Notes: a model not told the origin generated them from the sequence alone. A stretch of 64,000 nucleotides of DNA from Proteles cristata cristata (GCA_017311185.1 JAESUZ010000455.1:310001-374000); one strand, 5' to 3'. Counted from the first letter of the stretch, positions 21,165 through 33,535 are shown. Made by a program: numbers and translations.

Positions 21165-21375
21165 ATTATGGAGTTTGCCACCAGACAAACAAGGATTTGA
21201 AGGGCAACTCTTTCACTCTGTATCAGGGAAAAACATTTTGCTTCCCTGAGCCTCAGTGTCTTCTGTGTAATACTGATATACTAAGACTTTTGGGAAGAAT
21301 AAGGAAATGAATGTCTGCAAATCGTCTAGCCATATGTTGGCACAGGTAGGTGTTCAGCAAGCAATCACTGGCCAC
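21165..21375 (+). mobile_element. MIR SINE
   Basis: GCTTCCCTGAGCCTCAGTGT with CTTCTGTGTAATACTGATAT, then GGAAGAATAAGGAAATGAAT and GTGTTCAGCAAGCAATCA follow the sense MIR core and tail in order. Confidence 0.65.
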
Positions 21376-21384
21376 CCTTTTCCT

Positions 21385-21520
21385 GGAATCTCAATTCCCT
21401 TGTCTGTAATATGTGGGTAACAGTATCAACCACATACGGTTTTGTAAGGATTAAATATGACCCCATATGAAAGGTCTTGGTGTAGTCCCGGGGAAATAAT
21501 ATGTGGCTACTATGATTAGC
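21385..21520 (+). mobile_element. Second MIR SINE fragment
   Basis: ATCTCAATTCCCTTGTCTGT followed by AATATGTGGGTAACAGTATC and GTAAGGATTAAATATGA match the MIR 3' half. It lies in tandem with the previous MIR, same strand. Confidence 0.65.
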
Positions 21521-23715
21521 TGCTCAAACTCCATACCTCCCCGCCCAAGAGCTGGAGAGCCAAAATGACTCTTTGCAGACCCTTTGGCCACTGAGTGCTG
21601 GACCCTCTTGTGATGCGGAAATAAAATGGAGGCCATCATCCATGGACTGCTTCTGAGATCTTAGCAACACTGTCCAGGTATTAAGTCTTTCTGCAGCACC
21701 TGCAGTGGTCAGCTCAGGCTCCCCAGTGACCACGGGCAGCTGCTCGTGCAGCTTATGGTTTCTGGCTGTCCAGTTTCTTAGATTCAGTGATAGTTGAAAC
21801 TTGAACTTGAACTTGATAGTTTTGGTAGTCATCATGAAGGAATTAGAACACTTGTGTATACATTATTTCTCCCTCTGGAATTCATTCCTGGAGGCCCACC
21901 AAACTTTTTTCCAAAACATTTTTTGGACCACTGAATTCCTTTTAAGACAGTATTTTCTATTTAAATCCCTGCAATGTTTTCTATTTCCTGTACAGAATCC
22001 TGAATGTCCCACAGTTGGTCTTTACATAATACTTTTCTGTTAGTTTTCCTTGACATCAAGGGAATTAGAGTCTAGCCGGGGGTGGAGAGCAGGGGCCAAG
22101 AACACAGGAAATGTACAGAGAAAAATCTAAGTCTGTCTATGAGTCATTGCCAAGTGGCTACTTGGCCCATGAGAGCTTTGCAGGCTGTGGGTGGAAGGGA
22201 GAAGGACAGAGAAGGTGGAGAAATGAAGACGGGGTCTGATCATAGTAAGAACTTGAGAGGAGAATGTGGAGAAGGGCATTCAGGCCAACTGTAACTGACA
22301 CAGAAACATATTCTCACCATAATATGAGTGAAAAGAAGCAAAATCCTTCTGAGATAGAACACTTGTAGAGAACGATAGTTTGGCTCTGTTTCCAAAAAAT
22401 CTTTTTATAGAAATTCTTGCTCTGCCCCTCGACAGAATTCCAGGGACTCCAGAACTTTCAGAGAGGTCATATACCTTTTGGGGGTGGTGAATTAGGGGGA
22501 GTTAGGGGTTAGTGGTAAAGATGATGGGAAATGGCTGAGTGACTATTTTAGGACCAACATAAACCAATGTGATTTGTTTTCTCCTTCCAGTATTAGGGTA
22601 TTCAATTCCTTCTTAGACATACTAATAGTAAGTTGTTGTGTGGCATATTCGTTTTCAAATATTTCTTTACGCAGACACACAAAAACACTTTGCATTTAAT
22701 GGTACAAAGTACACTTTAAAAGAAAGAGCCAAGAGAAGTCATTGAGAAGACTATGGAATGCATGAAGGGGAACAGGAATAGAGAAACTATAAAAATAATA
22801 TAGCTATTATGTTAAGGTCCCAGCCAACTTTTTAAATCAGATTAGAAAATAGATTCTCTTAATTTTATAGTAGTCATTTAATTACGTTGCTCCCCAAGTG
22901 CTTTTACAAGAGAAAAGGGCTTTGTAAATTAGATTGTTTTATTACAAAATTCCGACAGAATGTATATTCTCTGTAGCCTCTTATTTTTCTGTAAATAGTC
23001 CTTGAAGAATAAGCAATGGGTGGGCTGGGTGAGATTATATAAGACCCAAACGAAATTTTAAACCACCCAAGATGATTGTAGCTAAGATGACTGCTATACA
23101 CATATCTAGGACTTCATTTTCAAACAGGAAAACAGATATCTCGCAAGTTGGGGCCAAAAAAATTACATGCTAAAATTATGAAAAAGATTTCATCTCAACC
23201 ATCCCATGCCCCAGGATTTGCTGCCTTGTTTCCCTTCCATGATTGAAGAGCATATGCTTCAGACACACAGAATTATATTTGTTAAAAGACTATCACTACC
23301 ATTTTCCTCATCATTGACAAGCTCATTTATGGCTCCCTTTTTGGTTTAATTAATACTCATAATAACTAACACTTGATTGTGTTGTTTTCTGTGTACTACA
23401 GTGTGTACCGTGGCCTTTTACGGACTAGTTGTTAAATTTTTCTGCAAGCTTTTCTTTCCCTTCGGGGAAGCCTTGTCCAAGGTTCTGCCTACTCAGCGCT
23501 ATTTATACTGGCCAGGTGCTTGGGTGAACAGCCCACTTACCTGAGAAAAGTCACCTTAAAGGTGTGATATTTGTTGGCTATGAAAGCATCCTGACATGTG
23601 TCTCTGGGGTGTCCCGGGAAGGCACCCCTTTGAGAAAAGTGAGAAATACATTTGTTGTTATCGTTGTTTCAGTTATTCCGAATCTCCTCATCAAAAAAGT
23701 AAGGATATTAAATTG
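21521..23715. other. Unassigned sequence
   Basis: About 2.2 kb of mostly AT-rich sequence. I recognise no repeat family and no coding region. Frames are at most about 100 codons, without motifs. Confidence 0.4.
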
Positions 23716-23717
23716 TC

Positions 23718-23835
23718 TCCCCTAAGTGCCAGGCAATGAGTTAGGCCATCTATTATATTCCTTTATACTGACTTCGCAAGGCAATATTTGCCTGTTGATT
23801 CTCAGGTGAGCAAACACGGAGACAGCACCCCAGAT
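23718..23835 (-). mobile_element. Probable MIR fragment
   Basis: CTAAGTGCCAGGCAATGAGT and TATTATATTCCTTTATACTG follow the antisense MIR start. The rest is decayed. Confidence 0.45.
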
Positions 23836-23923
23836 TTTACTGTAGCCGCATCACACAGCATGCACTTGTGGCGCAGACATGTCTCCCACCTTTCTCCCCC
23901 AGCTCCGGACGCCCTTTCGTTTC

Positions 23924-26571
23924 TTTTTTAAAAATACAATATATTGTCAAGTTAGCTAACATTCAGCATATGCAGTGTGCCCTTGGCTTCAGGAGTAGAT
24001 TCCCATGATTCATCGCTTACATACAACACCCAGTGCTCATCCCAACAAGTGCCCTCCTCCGTGTCCATCCCCCATTTTCCTGTCTCTCTCGGTGTTCCCA
24101 CCAACCCTCAGTTTGTTCTCGTACTTAAAATGGCTTTATGGTTTGCCTCCCTTCCTCTCTGTTTGAAACTACTTTTCCCCTTCCCTTCCTCTATGATCTT
24201 CTGCGAAGTTTCTCAAGTTGCACATATGAGTGAAAACATATGATATCTGTTTTTCTCTGACTGATTCATTTCACTCGGCATCATACCCTCCAGTTCCATC
24301 CACATTGTTGCAAATGGCAGGATTCCATTCTTTCCCATTGCCAAGTAGTATTCCATTGTACATATACATCACATCTTCTTTATCCATTCGTCAGTCGATG
24401 GACATTTGGGCTCTTTCCACAATTTGGCTTTTGTTGATAGCGCTGCTATAACACTGAGGTACATGTGGCCCTTGAATCAGCACTCCCGTATCCTTTGGAT
24501 AAATTCTTAGTAGTGCCATTGCTAGGTCGTAGTGTAGCTGTATTTGTACTTTTTGAGGAACCTCCACACTGTTTTCCAGGGCAGCTGCACCAGTTTGCAT
24601 TCCCCCCAAAAGTGCAAGAGGATTCCCTTTTCTCCACCTCCTTGCCATCATCTGTAGTCTCCTGATATGTTCATTTTGGGCACTCTGACCCAGGTGAGGT
24701 GATATCTCAGTGCGGTTTTGATTTGTATTTTCCTGATGATGAGTGACGTTGAGCATCTTTTCATTTGTCTTTTGGCCATATGGATGTCTTCTTTGAAAAG
24801 TCTTTATTCATGTCTTCTGCCCATTTCTTCACTGCATTATTTGTTTTCCTGATGTTGAGTTTGGTAAGATTTTTATTGATTTTGGATACTAACCCTTTAT
24901 CCATTGTGCCATTTGCAAATATCTTCTCCCATTTGGTTAGTTGCCTTTTAGTTTTGTTGATTGTTTCCTTTGTAGTGTAGAAGCTTTTTATCTTGAAGAG
25001 GTCCAAATTGTTCATTTTTGCTTTTATTTCTCTTGCCTTCAGAGATGTGTCAAGTAGGAAGTTGCTGTGGCTGAGGCCAAAGATGTTGCTGCCTGTTTTC
25101 TCCTGTAAGGTTTTGATGGTTTCCTGTCTTACATTTAGGTTTTTCATCTATTTTGATTTTATTTTTTGTGTATGGTGTAAGAAGTGGTCCAGTTTTGTTC
25201 TTCTACATGTAGCTGTTGAGTTCTCCCAGCACCATTTGCTAAAGAGACTGACTTTTGCCCACTGGATATTTTTTCCTACTTAGTCAAAGATTAGTTGGCC
25301 ATACATTTGTGGGTCCAATTCTGGGTTTGCTATTCTATTCGATTGGCCTATGTGTCTGTTTTTGTGCAAATACCATACTGTCTTGATGATGACAGCTTTG
25401 TAGTAGAGACTAAAGTCTGGGATGGTGATGCCTCCTGCTCTGGTTTTATTTTTCAACATAACTTTGGCTATTCGAGGTCTTTTGTGGTTCCATGCGGATT
25501 TTAGGATTGTTTGTTCTAGCTCTGAGAAGAATGCTGGTGCAATTTTGATTAGGATTGCATTGAATGTGTAGATTGCTTTGGTTAGTAAATTTTAACAATA
25601 TTTGTTCTTCCAATCCATGAGCATGGAACATTTTGCCATTTCTTTGTGTTGCCTTCAATTTTTCTCATAAGTTTTCTGCAGTTTTAAGCATACAGATCTT
25701 TACAGCTTTGGTTAGGTTTATTTCTAGGTATTTTATGGTTCTTGGTGCAATTGTAAATGCGATCAACTTATTGATTTCTCTTTCTGTTGCTTTATTATTG
25801 GGGCATAGAAATGCAATTGATTGCTGTACATTGATTTTGTACCCTGCGACTTTGCTGAATTCATGTATCAGTTCTAGCAGTGTTTCGACTTCTTTGTCAA
25901 TTTGTTTGGCTTTTATTTTGTTTTGTTGTCTGACTGCTGATGCCAGGACTTCCAATACTGTCTTAAACAACAGTGGTTAAGAGCGGATGTCCCTGCCATG
26001 TTCCTTATTTTAGGGGAAATCTTCAGTTTTTCCCCATTGAGGATGATATTAGCTGTGGGCTTTTCATGTATGGCTTTCATGATGTTGAGGTATGTTCCCT
26101 CTATGCCAACTTTCTTGAGGGTTTTTATTAAGAAAGGATGCTGTATTTTGTCAAATGTTTTTCTGCATCTATTGACAGGATCATATGGTTTTTATACTTA
26201 TATTAATGGAATGTATCAAGTTGATTGACTTGCAAAGATTGAACCAGACTTGCAGCCCAGGAATGGATCCCACTTGGTCATGGTGAATAATTCTTTTAAT
26301 ATACTGTTGAATTTGATTTGCTAGTATCTTCTTGAGAATTTTTGCACCCACGTTCATCAGAGATATTGGCCTGTAATTCTCCTTTTTAGTGGGGTCTCTA
26401 TCTGGTTTGGGAATCAAAGTAATTATAGCTTCACAGAATGAGTCCAGAAGCTTTCCTTCCATTTCTATGTTTTGGAACAGCTTAAGAAGGATAGCTATTA
26501 ACTCTGCTTTAAATGTCTGGTAGAATTTCTCTGGGAAACCATCTGGCCTGGGACTCTTATTTGTTGGATAT
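23924..26571 (-). mobile_element. L1 3' part: ORF2 RT to 3' UTR (inverted-L1 insertion)
   Basis: Antisense L1, from the A-tail complement and older carnivore 3' UTR (TACAACACCCAGTGCTCATC near 24022) up to the ORF2 reverse transcriptase N-terminus. Minus-strand frames give ordered ORF2 pieces: [10 protein letters not shown] and ALIPK-type RT start (26597-26181), [11 protein letters not shown] to EFSKVAGYKIN (25970-25665), then later ORF2 segments to CTSVL-type C-terminus near 24450. The stretch that should hold the catalytic FADD box is deleted near 25890, and several frames shift, so the copy is inactive. It joins the opposite-strand segment at about 26572. TSD CCCTTTCGTTTC at 23912-23923. 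Confidence 0.93.
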
Positions 26572-27279
26572 GAAAGAATTGACATCGTATCATGCATATT
26601 TTCAGATCACAATGCTATAAAACTTGAAATCAACCACAGGGAAAATTTTGGAAAGTCTCCAAATGCATGGAGGCTAAACAGCATCCTACCAAAGAATGAA
26701 TGGGTCAACCAGGCAATTAAAGAAGAAATTTAAAAATATATGGAAGCAAATAAAAATGAAAATATGACAGTCCAAACCCTTTGGGATGCAGCGAAGGCAC
26801 TCCTGAGAGGAAAATACGTTGCTATCCAGGCCTATCTCAAGAAACAAGAAAAATCCCAAAATACAGAACCTAACCTCACACCTAAAGGAACTAGAAGCAG
26901 AGCAGCAAAGAATCCCTGAAGCCAACAGAAGATAGGAAGTAATAAAGATCAGAACGGAAATAAACAATATAAAATCAAAATAACCTCAGGAGAACATGTC
27001 AGTGAATCTAAGAGTTGGCTTTTTGAAAGAACAAACAAATCTGATAGCCCCTTAGCCAGACTTCTCAAAAAGAAGAGAGAACCCAAATAGATAAAGCCAG
27101 GAATGAAAGAGGAACAATCACAACCAACACCACAGAAATACAATTACTAGAGACTACTGTGAAAACCTTTATGCCAACAAACCAGACAATCTGGAAGACA
27201 TGGACAAATTCCTAGGCACACTACCAAAACTCAAGTGGGAAGAAATAGAAAAGAAATTGAATCAGCTATGAAAAAATTT
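26572..27279 (+). mobile_element. L1 5' part, inverted (ORF2 before the RT core)
   Basis: The same insertion continues on the plus strand. [25 protein letters not shown]-like TLWDAAKALLRGKYVAIQ, and WLFERTNKSD to LARLLKKKREPK read as ORF2 between the endonuclease and RT domains, ending EIESAM just before the point where the minus-strand piece starts. Several stops and frameshifts are present. The second TSD copy, CCCTTTCGTTTC, follows at 27280-27291. Confidence 0.92.
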
Positions 27280-27291
27280 CCCTTTCGTTTC

Positions 27292-27655
27292 AATCCAGTG
27301 AGAACTGTACAGCTGCCAGGCTACAACCTGAGGTTGATTTAGGGACCGTTGGGGGAAGAGAGCCAACCCCACCAGGGGATGGGTAAAAATGGCAGCTCCA
27401 AATCACGGAACACGTGCAGGTGCTGGATCGTCTGTATCATTCCCAACTTTTCCCGACAGAAAGAGCAGTTTGTGCTGGTAAACATGTACCTACAGCTGTC
27501 GAGGAAACACACAGTTAAGATTCGCCAGTTGTGAAGGTGCAAAATCCCACTGACTCCAGCTCCCGGGGTCTGAGCCTCACGCGGAGGATGGAGGAGACGC
27601 GAGCAAATGGCCCTGGTGAGCCTCGGGGAGCTGGGCTCCTGCAGACGCCGCTCCC
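27292..27655. other. Unassigned sequence
   Basis: About 360 bases, moderately GC-rich with some CpG at 27565-27655. Overlapping frames on both strands carry no known domain. Confidence 0.4.
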
Positions 27656-27657
27656 CT

Positions 27658-27778
27658 CCTTTCACCAGGCGAAGTCTAAGCTGAAAACGTGAAGCCATTT
27701 GCTGGAAGTCACATATTAGCAAAGTAGCTTTGCTGGGGATCGAAACAAGGACTCTCTGATTCCAACGCTTTTAAAAAC
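27658..27778 (-). mobile_element. MIR SINE fragment
   Basis: GCTGGAAGTCACATATTAGC, then AAGTAGC..GCTGGGGATCGAAACAAGGA and CTCTCTGATTCCAACGCTTT match the antisense MIR promoter half. Confidence 0.6.
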
Positions 27779-28663
27779 TGCCTTGGAAATTGTGACATTG
27801 CTTAGAACTGGGTGGGAAGTGCTTTCTTCTACAGATTCCTAAGAAGCGCTGATGTAAGAAGACTGGCCTCCTGGCTCTGCCTGTCCCACCCAGAAGGTCA
27901 TGTGTGTGTCTCTGTGTGTGTGTTGCTTGGTTTTATTTTATTTTCCTTAAAGGTTGTGTGGCAATGTCTTCCAGGAAACAAACTTGTCCTGTAATTTTAC
28001 CAACAAGATACTTCTAGCTTTTCTTAAAAATCTGGTTAAAACATCAGGTTGCAGGGTGCTGATTCCCCGCATCATGGAAGGCGAGCAGCTGGGCACAGGC
28101 AGTGAGGGATTCTTCTCATTTGCCCTTGATACAGAGCCGGCCGTGCCCCGCCAGCTCTGCTGCATGCGGCACAAAACTGTGAGCCACCGAGGTGCTTTGT
28201 TGCAAAGGCTTATAAAGGAATAAAGCACCTGACACCGAGATCCCTCTTTTCAAACCAGAGGAGCAACGTGGTGGTATTATTAGACCTGCTTCTATGCCCT
28301 GCGGCTTCCTGTTCCTAATTATTTCTTTAAATGTCTGTTTCAGGAAACAAGGAAACAGATAAGTCCCCAAGTTTTATTTAAATGAAAAGTACAGGGTGTT
28401 TACCAGCAGTCAGTCCAACTTCGAAAAGGCAGCCTTTTCCCAATACGGGCAGACAGCTTGGTGTCCCTGGGTGAAACTTTCATGTTATCTGGCATTAATA
28501 CCTTCAAGTATAGATTAAAATAATTACCTTCTTTAATAAAGCCAACTCTTAGTTCTCGCCACTGTTCCCTTCATGAGCTATTTGCTGTACAATTAATGGA
28601 ATACAGGATGTGGATATATACAAATAATCCAAGAGAACTAAACACACATAGGCACATTTCTCT
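27779..28663. other. Unassigned sequence
   Basis: No repeat recognised apart from a short TG run near 27900-27925. Paired frames at about 27947-28228 on opposite strands look like shadows. Confidence 0.4.
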
Positions 28664-28675
28664 GTCACACACGCT

Positions 28676-28695
28676 CGTGCATGCACACACGCGCA

Positions 28696-28731
<36 letters not shown>
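28676..28731. repeat. (CA)n microsatellite with CG core, Z-DNA-prone
   Basis: Fifty-six bases of unbroken pyrimidine-purine alternation (CG TG CA TG, ACGCGC core, then CA repeats with one TA). CA-rich flanks extend to about 28745. Confidence 0.95.
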
Positions 28732-28733
<2 letters not shown>

Positions 28734-28745
28734 CATACACACATG

Positions 28746-29585
28746 CCTCTTCTAACTTTGAGAGGAAGCTAAACATACCTGCTGTTTGAAATCACTTCCA
28801 GGGGTGATTAGAAAGGGCCTTTCCTGCTGAGATCAAAGACCGCGTTTCCTCTCTGTGTTGAAAGGGGCTTTGCCTGCGGTTGTCATTGTGGAGCAAGAAG
28901 ACTCTTCTGGAAGCCGAGCATACGATGTATATACCGTGAGCTCATTTCAGCCAGGTTTTGTCCAAAAACAATCTTTTCCAAAGCTATTTATAATTCTCTG
29001 GCTGAGATGAATACAGTCTTAGCGGAAACCGATGGTAAAAGAAAGCAGTCACATTCTGTCCTGCGGTGAGTTCTTTGTAGAAGGAGAAATCCTGGAGTTG
29101 GAAGCCCTGGTGACCACCTCACTTACACTGTCATGTGCCCCGTGGCTAGAAATACGAGACTTAACATTCCTGCCTCTTCATTCCCACCTCTGTGTTCTCA
29201 TTCTGCCTCTGCTGTATACCCTGTTCCTAACTATTATACCCTGCTGTATACCCTGAAGAACAGGAAATGATGCAGGACTGTTCCCAGATCTTATTGTAGA
29301 AACTATAAGTAAATTGAAGAAACTTCTCAAAGTACAAGTGTCCATTGGCCAGACATTATTTTATGGGAAGGGGGAGGACATGATCACTCCCCCCTCCACC
29401 CACGTGTGTTCACTGAAGATCACGGGATTTTATCTCCCGGGCTCTTTCCCACTCTGAAATTATATGACTCCAAAATTAACTCACTTTTCTAAAAGCTACA
29501 CCAAGACCATTTGACCGCTTAGTCATAATAGCTGCTCCATAATATTCATAAATGAAAGATTCTGTCTAATGGCCTTTTTCCTATT
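28746..29585. other. Unassigned sequence
   Basis: Contains a short local duplication of TATACCCTG near 29215-29253. No gene or repeat family recognised. Confidence 0.4.
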
Positions 29586-29589
29586 GTAT

Positions 29590-29770
29590 AATAGCCTGCA
29601 TATATTGAGTGCTCATGATATAGCTAGTTTCTTCACTCATATTACCTCTTTGAAAGTCATTGAATTATCGCAATAAACTTGTGATGATTTATTATATCCA
29701 TCTCGTGGATGAAGGAGCTAAGCATGAGTAAATATCACTGATATTAACTGGCAGGGACATAGCTGTAGGC
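29590..29770 (-). mobile_element. MIR SINE
   Basis: ATATTGAGTGCTCATGATAT then a decayed middle and TATCCATCTCGTGGATGAAG, GAGCTAAGCATGAGTAAATA in antisense MIR order. Confidence 0.55.
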
Positions 29771-30305
29771 CCTCACAATCGATCCTTCCTATTATTCATT
29801 AGATAAATTCTAAAAAGTAAACTCATTCAAATCTCTTTGAATTTAATATACATATACGTATTAATATAGAATATCACATTTCAGTCACTTTTTAATTAAA
29901 AAGAGTATTCTAAGGCTTTTATTTGGTTTGGCCTTGTCAAGAAAGTAACAGATTTGCCCTTCAAGATAGATATCTTTAAAAAACGTTTATTTATTTCACA
30001 GTAAAATCATTCATACGTTTCACAGAAGAGTTATAGAATACAAGGAAGGTAAGAGAAATGAAAACTGCTATAACACATCGACAATATTTTCATATACTTT
30101 TATTTAACAAGGTATCATTTGAATTCTGAAGTAATTCATTGTTATGTATAATTTTTAGTTACTTTTCCAGTATTAACAAAATACTGCCTTCCCTAAATCA
30201 TAGTTCAGATAAGAATGAAAGGAAATGGCATAGATGTAAATCAGTGGGAGGTTTATAAAGCATGAGCTAAAAAAAAAGAAAAGAAGAAGAAGAAATGTAA
30301 AATGC
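29771..30305. other. Unassigned AT-rich sequence
   Basis: About 530 bases with a purine run AAAAAAAGAAAAGAAGAAG near 30270-30293. Nothing else recognised. Confidence 0.4.
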
Positions 30306-30309
30306 ATCA

Positions 30310-30480
30310 TGTGATGCTAGTGTTCAAGGTTCATAGACAAATTTGCTTGGGATCAGATCCCAGCTGGGCTGTGTGCATCTCCTTGAAGGCCAGTTTCCTC
30401 CTGTGTTGAATGAGCTTCAAGTTCTCAGTCCTGAGAACCTTTTAAGAATTGAATAATCATAAGTGCCTGGAGTAGCTCCT
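30310..30480 (+). mobile_element. MIR SINE
   Basis: GGGATCAGATCCCAGCTGGG, CCAGTTTCCTCCTGTGTTGA and GAATAATCATAAGTGCCTGG follow the sense MIR order. Confidence 0.6.
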
Positions 30481-30583
30481 GAGTCTGATCATCTATGATC
30501 CCTCTGTGTCCTTCCTGTGCTGTGGGTTGGTCGTGTGGGCAACAGATTTATACAGAAATATTTTGGATCAAAAATCCCTGTTT

Positions 30584-30795
30584 GGGGGGGCACCTGGATG
30601 GCTCAGTGGATTGAGCATCCAACTCTTGATTCTGGTTCATGTCACGATCTCCTGGTTTGTGTGTTCAAGCCCTGTGTCAGGCTCCGCACTGACAGTGCGG
30701 AGCCTGCTTGGGATTCTCTCTCTCTCTGTGTTCTGCTCCTGCTAGTGTGCTCTTTCTCTCTCTCAAAATAAATAAATAGATTTTAAAAAATATCT
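30584..30795 (+). mobile_element. Older CAN-SINE
   Basis: GGGCACCTGGATGGCTCAGT, GTTCAAGCCC and the older linker GCACTGACAGTGCGGAGCCT, then a TC run, AAAATAAATAAATAG tail. No clean TSD found. Confidence 0.88.
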
Positions 30796-31795
30796 TACTG
30801 CCATCAAACAGGACATAGTCATACTGTGACAAGTACAGGCAAACTATATTGGAGGAAGAAAAGGAAAATAAAAAGGAAGTAAATGTAAAATGCAAAGACT
30901 TTGGGGTTGAGAAGGTATATAATAATGATATAATATTTCATCAGTAATTCTAAGCATATAATAATGACATCTATATTTCATCAATAATTATATGTACATA
31001 TATATGTCTAATTGCCAATATATATTTCTGATTTATATATATATATGTCTAATTGCTATAGAAACTAAGAAGTAAGCTTATAAAGGGATATGATAAGGTT
31101 ATACAGTTGACATCCAGATCTTGAGACCATGGGAGACTTTATGAACACCTATAGATTTAGACTGTACCCTCTGTGTGAGAAAGAACATATCTTAAGCTTT
31201 GAGAACATATGAGATGAGGGTGATGATGGTGGGTAGGGAGAGGAAAGAGGAAGATTTTCCCAAGGCAAGTGAAACGGCTCATCGCGAGTGTGGGACAAGC
31301 CGTGGTCTGAAGCTTTGTCAGAGGAGAAGACCATGGTGGAACCTGAGTTCCATGAGGTAGGACTTCGCTGTTAGCGGGTAAGGATGTGTGAATCAGCTGT
31401 CAATCACATTTATCAGTCCACTTCCTGGCAAGCACTAAATACTTTCTCTTGGCTTTCAATTAAACATAAAAAGTTTATATACTTCAGAAAAAACATATAA
31501 AATATGCTATACTGACTCTTTCATTCCATGGTCCCTGGGTTTTCAACAGAAGTGAAGGCAAACAAAAGAGGGAAAAGCTTGTAGAATGGGGGTATTTGGC
31601 TCATTTGAAGACTTTTCTATCAGTCACATGGAACATGAGATACCTTCCTTGAAGCTTTTTGGACCTTGGTCTCTAGTCAGTGAGCACATCTTACCTGCAT
31701 ATAACCTATCTTATTTCTTAGTTAAGACTGACCTGAATACCATGTGTGTCTGGAAAATGCCAGTAAACACAAATGCTAAATTGCTACTAATTGAA
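30796..31795. other. Unassigned sequence with AT-rich tandem duplications
   Basis: A roughly 39-base unit occurs twice at 30918-30950 and 30957-30990 (ATATTTCATCA shared), followed by a second local duplication of ATATATGTCTAATTGC near 30999 and 31043. The rest is unassigned. Confidence 0.5.
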
Positions 31796-31799
31796 ATTA

Positions 31800-31915
31800 C
31801 TTGGGGCTCTTGGCTGGCTCAGTCGGTGGAGCATGTGACTCTTGATCTCAGGGTTGTGGGTTGGAGACCGTGTTGGGTGTAGAGGTTACTTAAAAAAATA
31901 AGTCTTTAAAAAACA
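31800..31915 (+). mobile_element. Short old CAN-SINE variant
   Basis: GGCTCTTGGCTGGCTCAGTC, GGTGGAGCATGTGACTCTTG, ATCTCAGGGTTGTGGGTT and GTTGGGTGTAGAGGTTACTT then an A-rich tail. This short form lacks the TC-rich block and is shared by carnivores generally, so it is older than classes A and B. Confidence 0.85.
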
Positions 31916-33530
31916 AGATATTATCTGAAATTCCTCTCCAAAATTGTGTTCCTTCTACCCTGCAAACTATAGACCACGAGTCTCAGATGTCTGCTCAATT
32001 TGTAGTAAAAGATGTCTAATCCTTTGGGTCATGTGCCTACATTATCCCACAGTAAAAGGTAGGAATGGGCTGTCACTAGTTTCATGGTCCATCTTCCTAT
32101 GTTGCCCAAAAGGGAACTGTCTCATAAGCCCAGAACATCATTTTGGAGACATTTTGGGGGGATAGCCTGTAATGAGATAACATGGCAACTTGAATTGGAA
32201 CAGCTCAGAATCTTTTTATTCTGGCCTGACTAGACGTACCACCAAATGCACCCGGGACAGAGCCATGGAGGGTGCTCTTTTACATGGCCGCCTCGGGATG
32301 AGTTCTGATTGTTCATTGTGGTATCGCATCTTCTTTATCCTATTTAAACAGCTCCCACTACTTGGGACCTGTCCTCTGACTTTTCATTTTATTAAAAAAA
32401 TTGCTGTAGTTAGTGCTCTGTCACTAGCCCCTCTCTTTTTCTTTTCCTTGCTTTTTAAATATCTACTTTGCTATCTTATCTGGTCAACTGGCACAATTTG
32501 TAAAGATTAGCTAATTAAGGTATTAATGTGTCTCTAAGCTAAATATGGCTAAGTCAACAGTGGTTACTGGTTTGATTTCCAGCCCAGAGACCGTAATAAA
32601 GTCTGTTTCTCTACATCAGATGTGTTGATTAACACATTGTAGAACTGGGCTCCAGATTTTTACAGCTCACTTAACTGATGAGAGGTCAGAGCTTGGGGCT
32701 GTATAATTAAGTTAGCTGGAAAATTAATGCAGAAATTGGCTTTGAAATTTGATTGGTTTAAAATCTATGAATACACTTACCTAATCCTTTTGAACTAAAC
32801 TGGGTGCCAAAAAAATTATGTTAGCTACCTCTCTGCAATCTCCAGAGCAGTGTTCTTTTGCAGCCTTTGAAAGAAATGATGTGTATACAAAACACAGTAA
32901 CCATTGGTTCTCCAGAAAAAAAAAAAAAAGATGATTTTCTTGTTCATTGACGAAGGATGCTTGACTTTTTCCTATACTTTTACTTTCTCAGCTGATAATC
33001 TAGCTAACTTTGGTGCCATAAATAATTATAGCTCTGTGAGTACATCTGAATACACTAAAGTCTATTAGGATTAACTGGCTCAATACGTCAGCAACAACCA
33101 ACAATTTTTATGCACAGAAGGAATGCCAAGCAAGAAAAATCATTCTGTAGTCATATGCTATACCTCAGTCTATGATGGTAAATACCTCCACGGGAAAAAC
33201 GCAGAGCTCACCGATGGTCCGTCTTTTGAGGACAAGAGTGAAGACTAGATATTTGACTGCTACACCCTAATTACAAAATAAACACATCGTGAAGCAATAA
33301 TGGGATAACCAAATTAATATAATGCCTTCCGGAATTGTTCTCTTTCTGTCCTCTCCATGTTAGTCTTTTTCTCTCTCGGGCTCCTGCCTCTCAATATTTA
33401 AGCCACACAGATTTCCTGTGTTGATTATATGGATGTTACCAACAATGTTCTAATGCATGTCTGCTTCTTTTCTTGAGTGCTTGTGGCTGAAATCCTGAAA
33501 GTTGGATTCTATCATTTTCTTTAAAAACAA
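31916..33530. other. Unassigned sequence
   Basis: About 1.6 kb. I recognise no repeat or gene. The 106-codon frame at 32190-32510 and the 73-codon frame at 31944 have no motif. Confidence 0.4.
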
Positions 33531-33535
33531 ATGCG

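Noticed and set aside
24765..26228. Plus-strand frames of 70-115 codons rich in F, S and L
   Set aside because: These are the antisense strand of L1 ORF2 and match shadow translations of the minus-strand ORF2 pieces.
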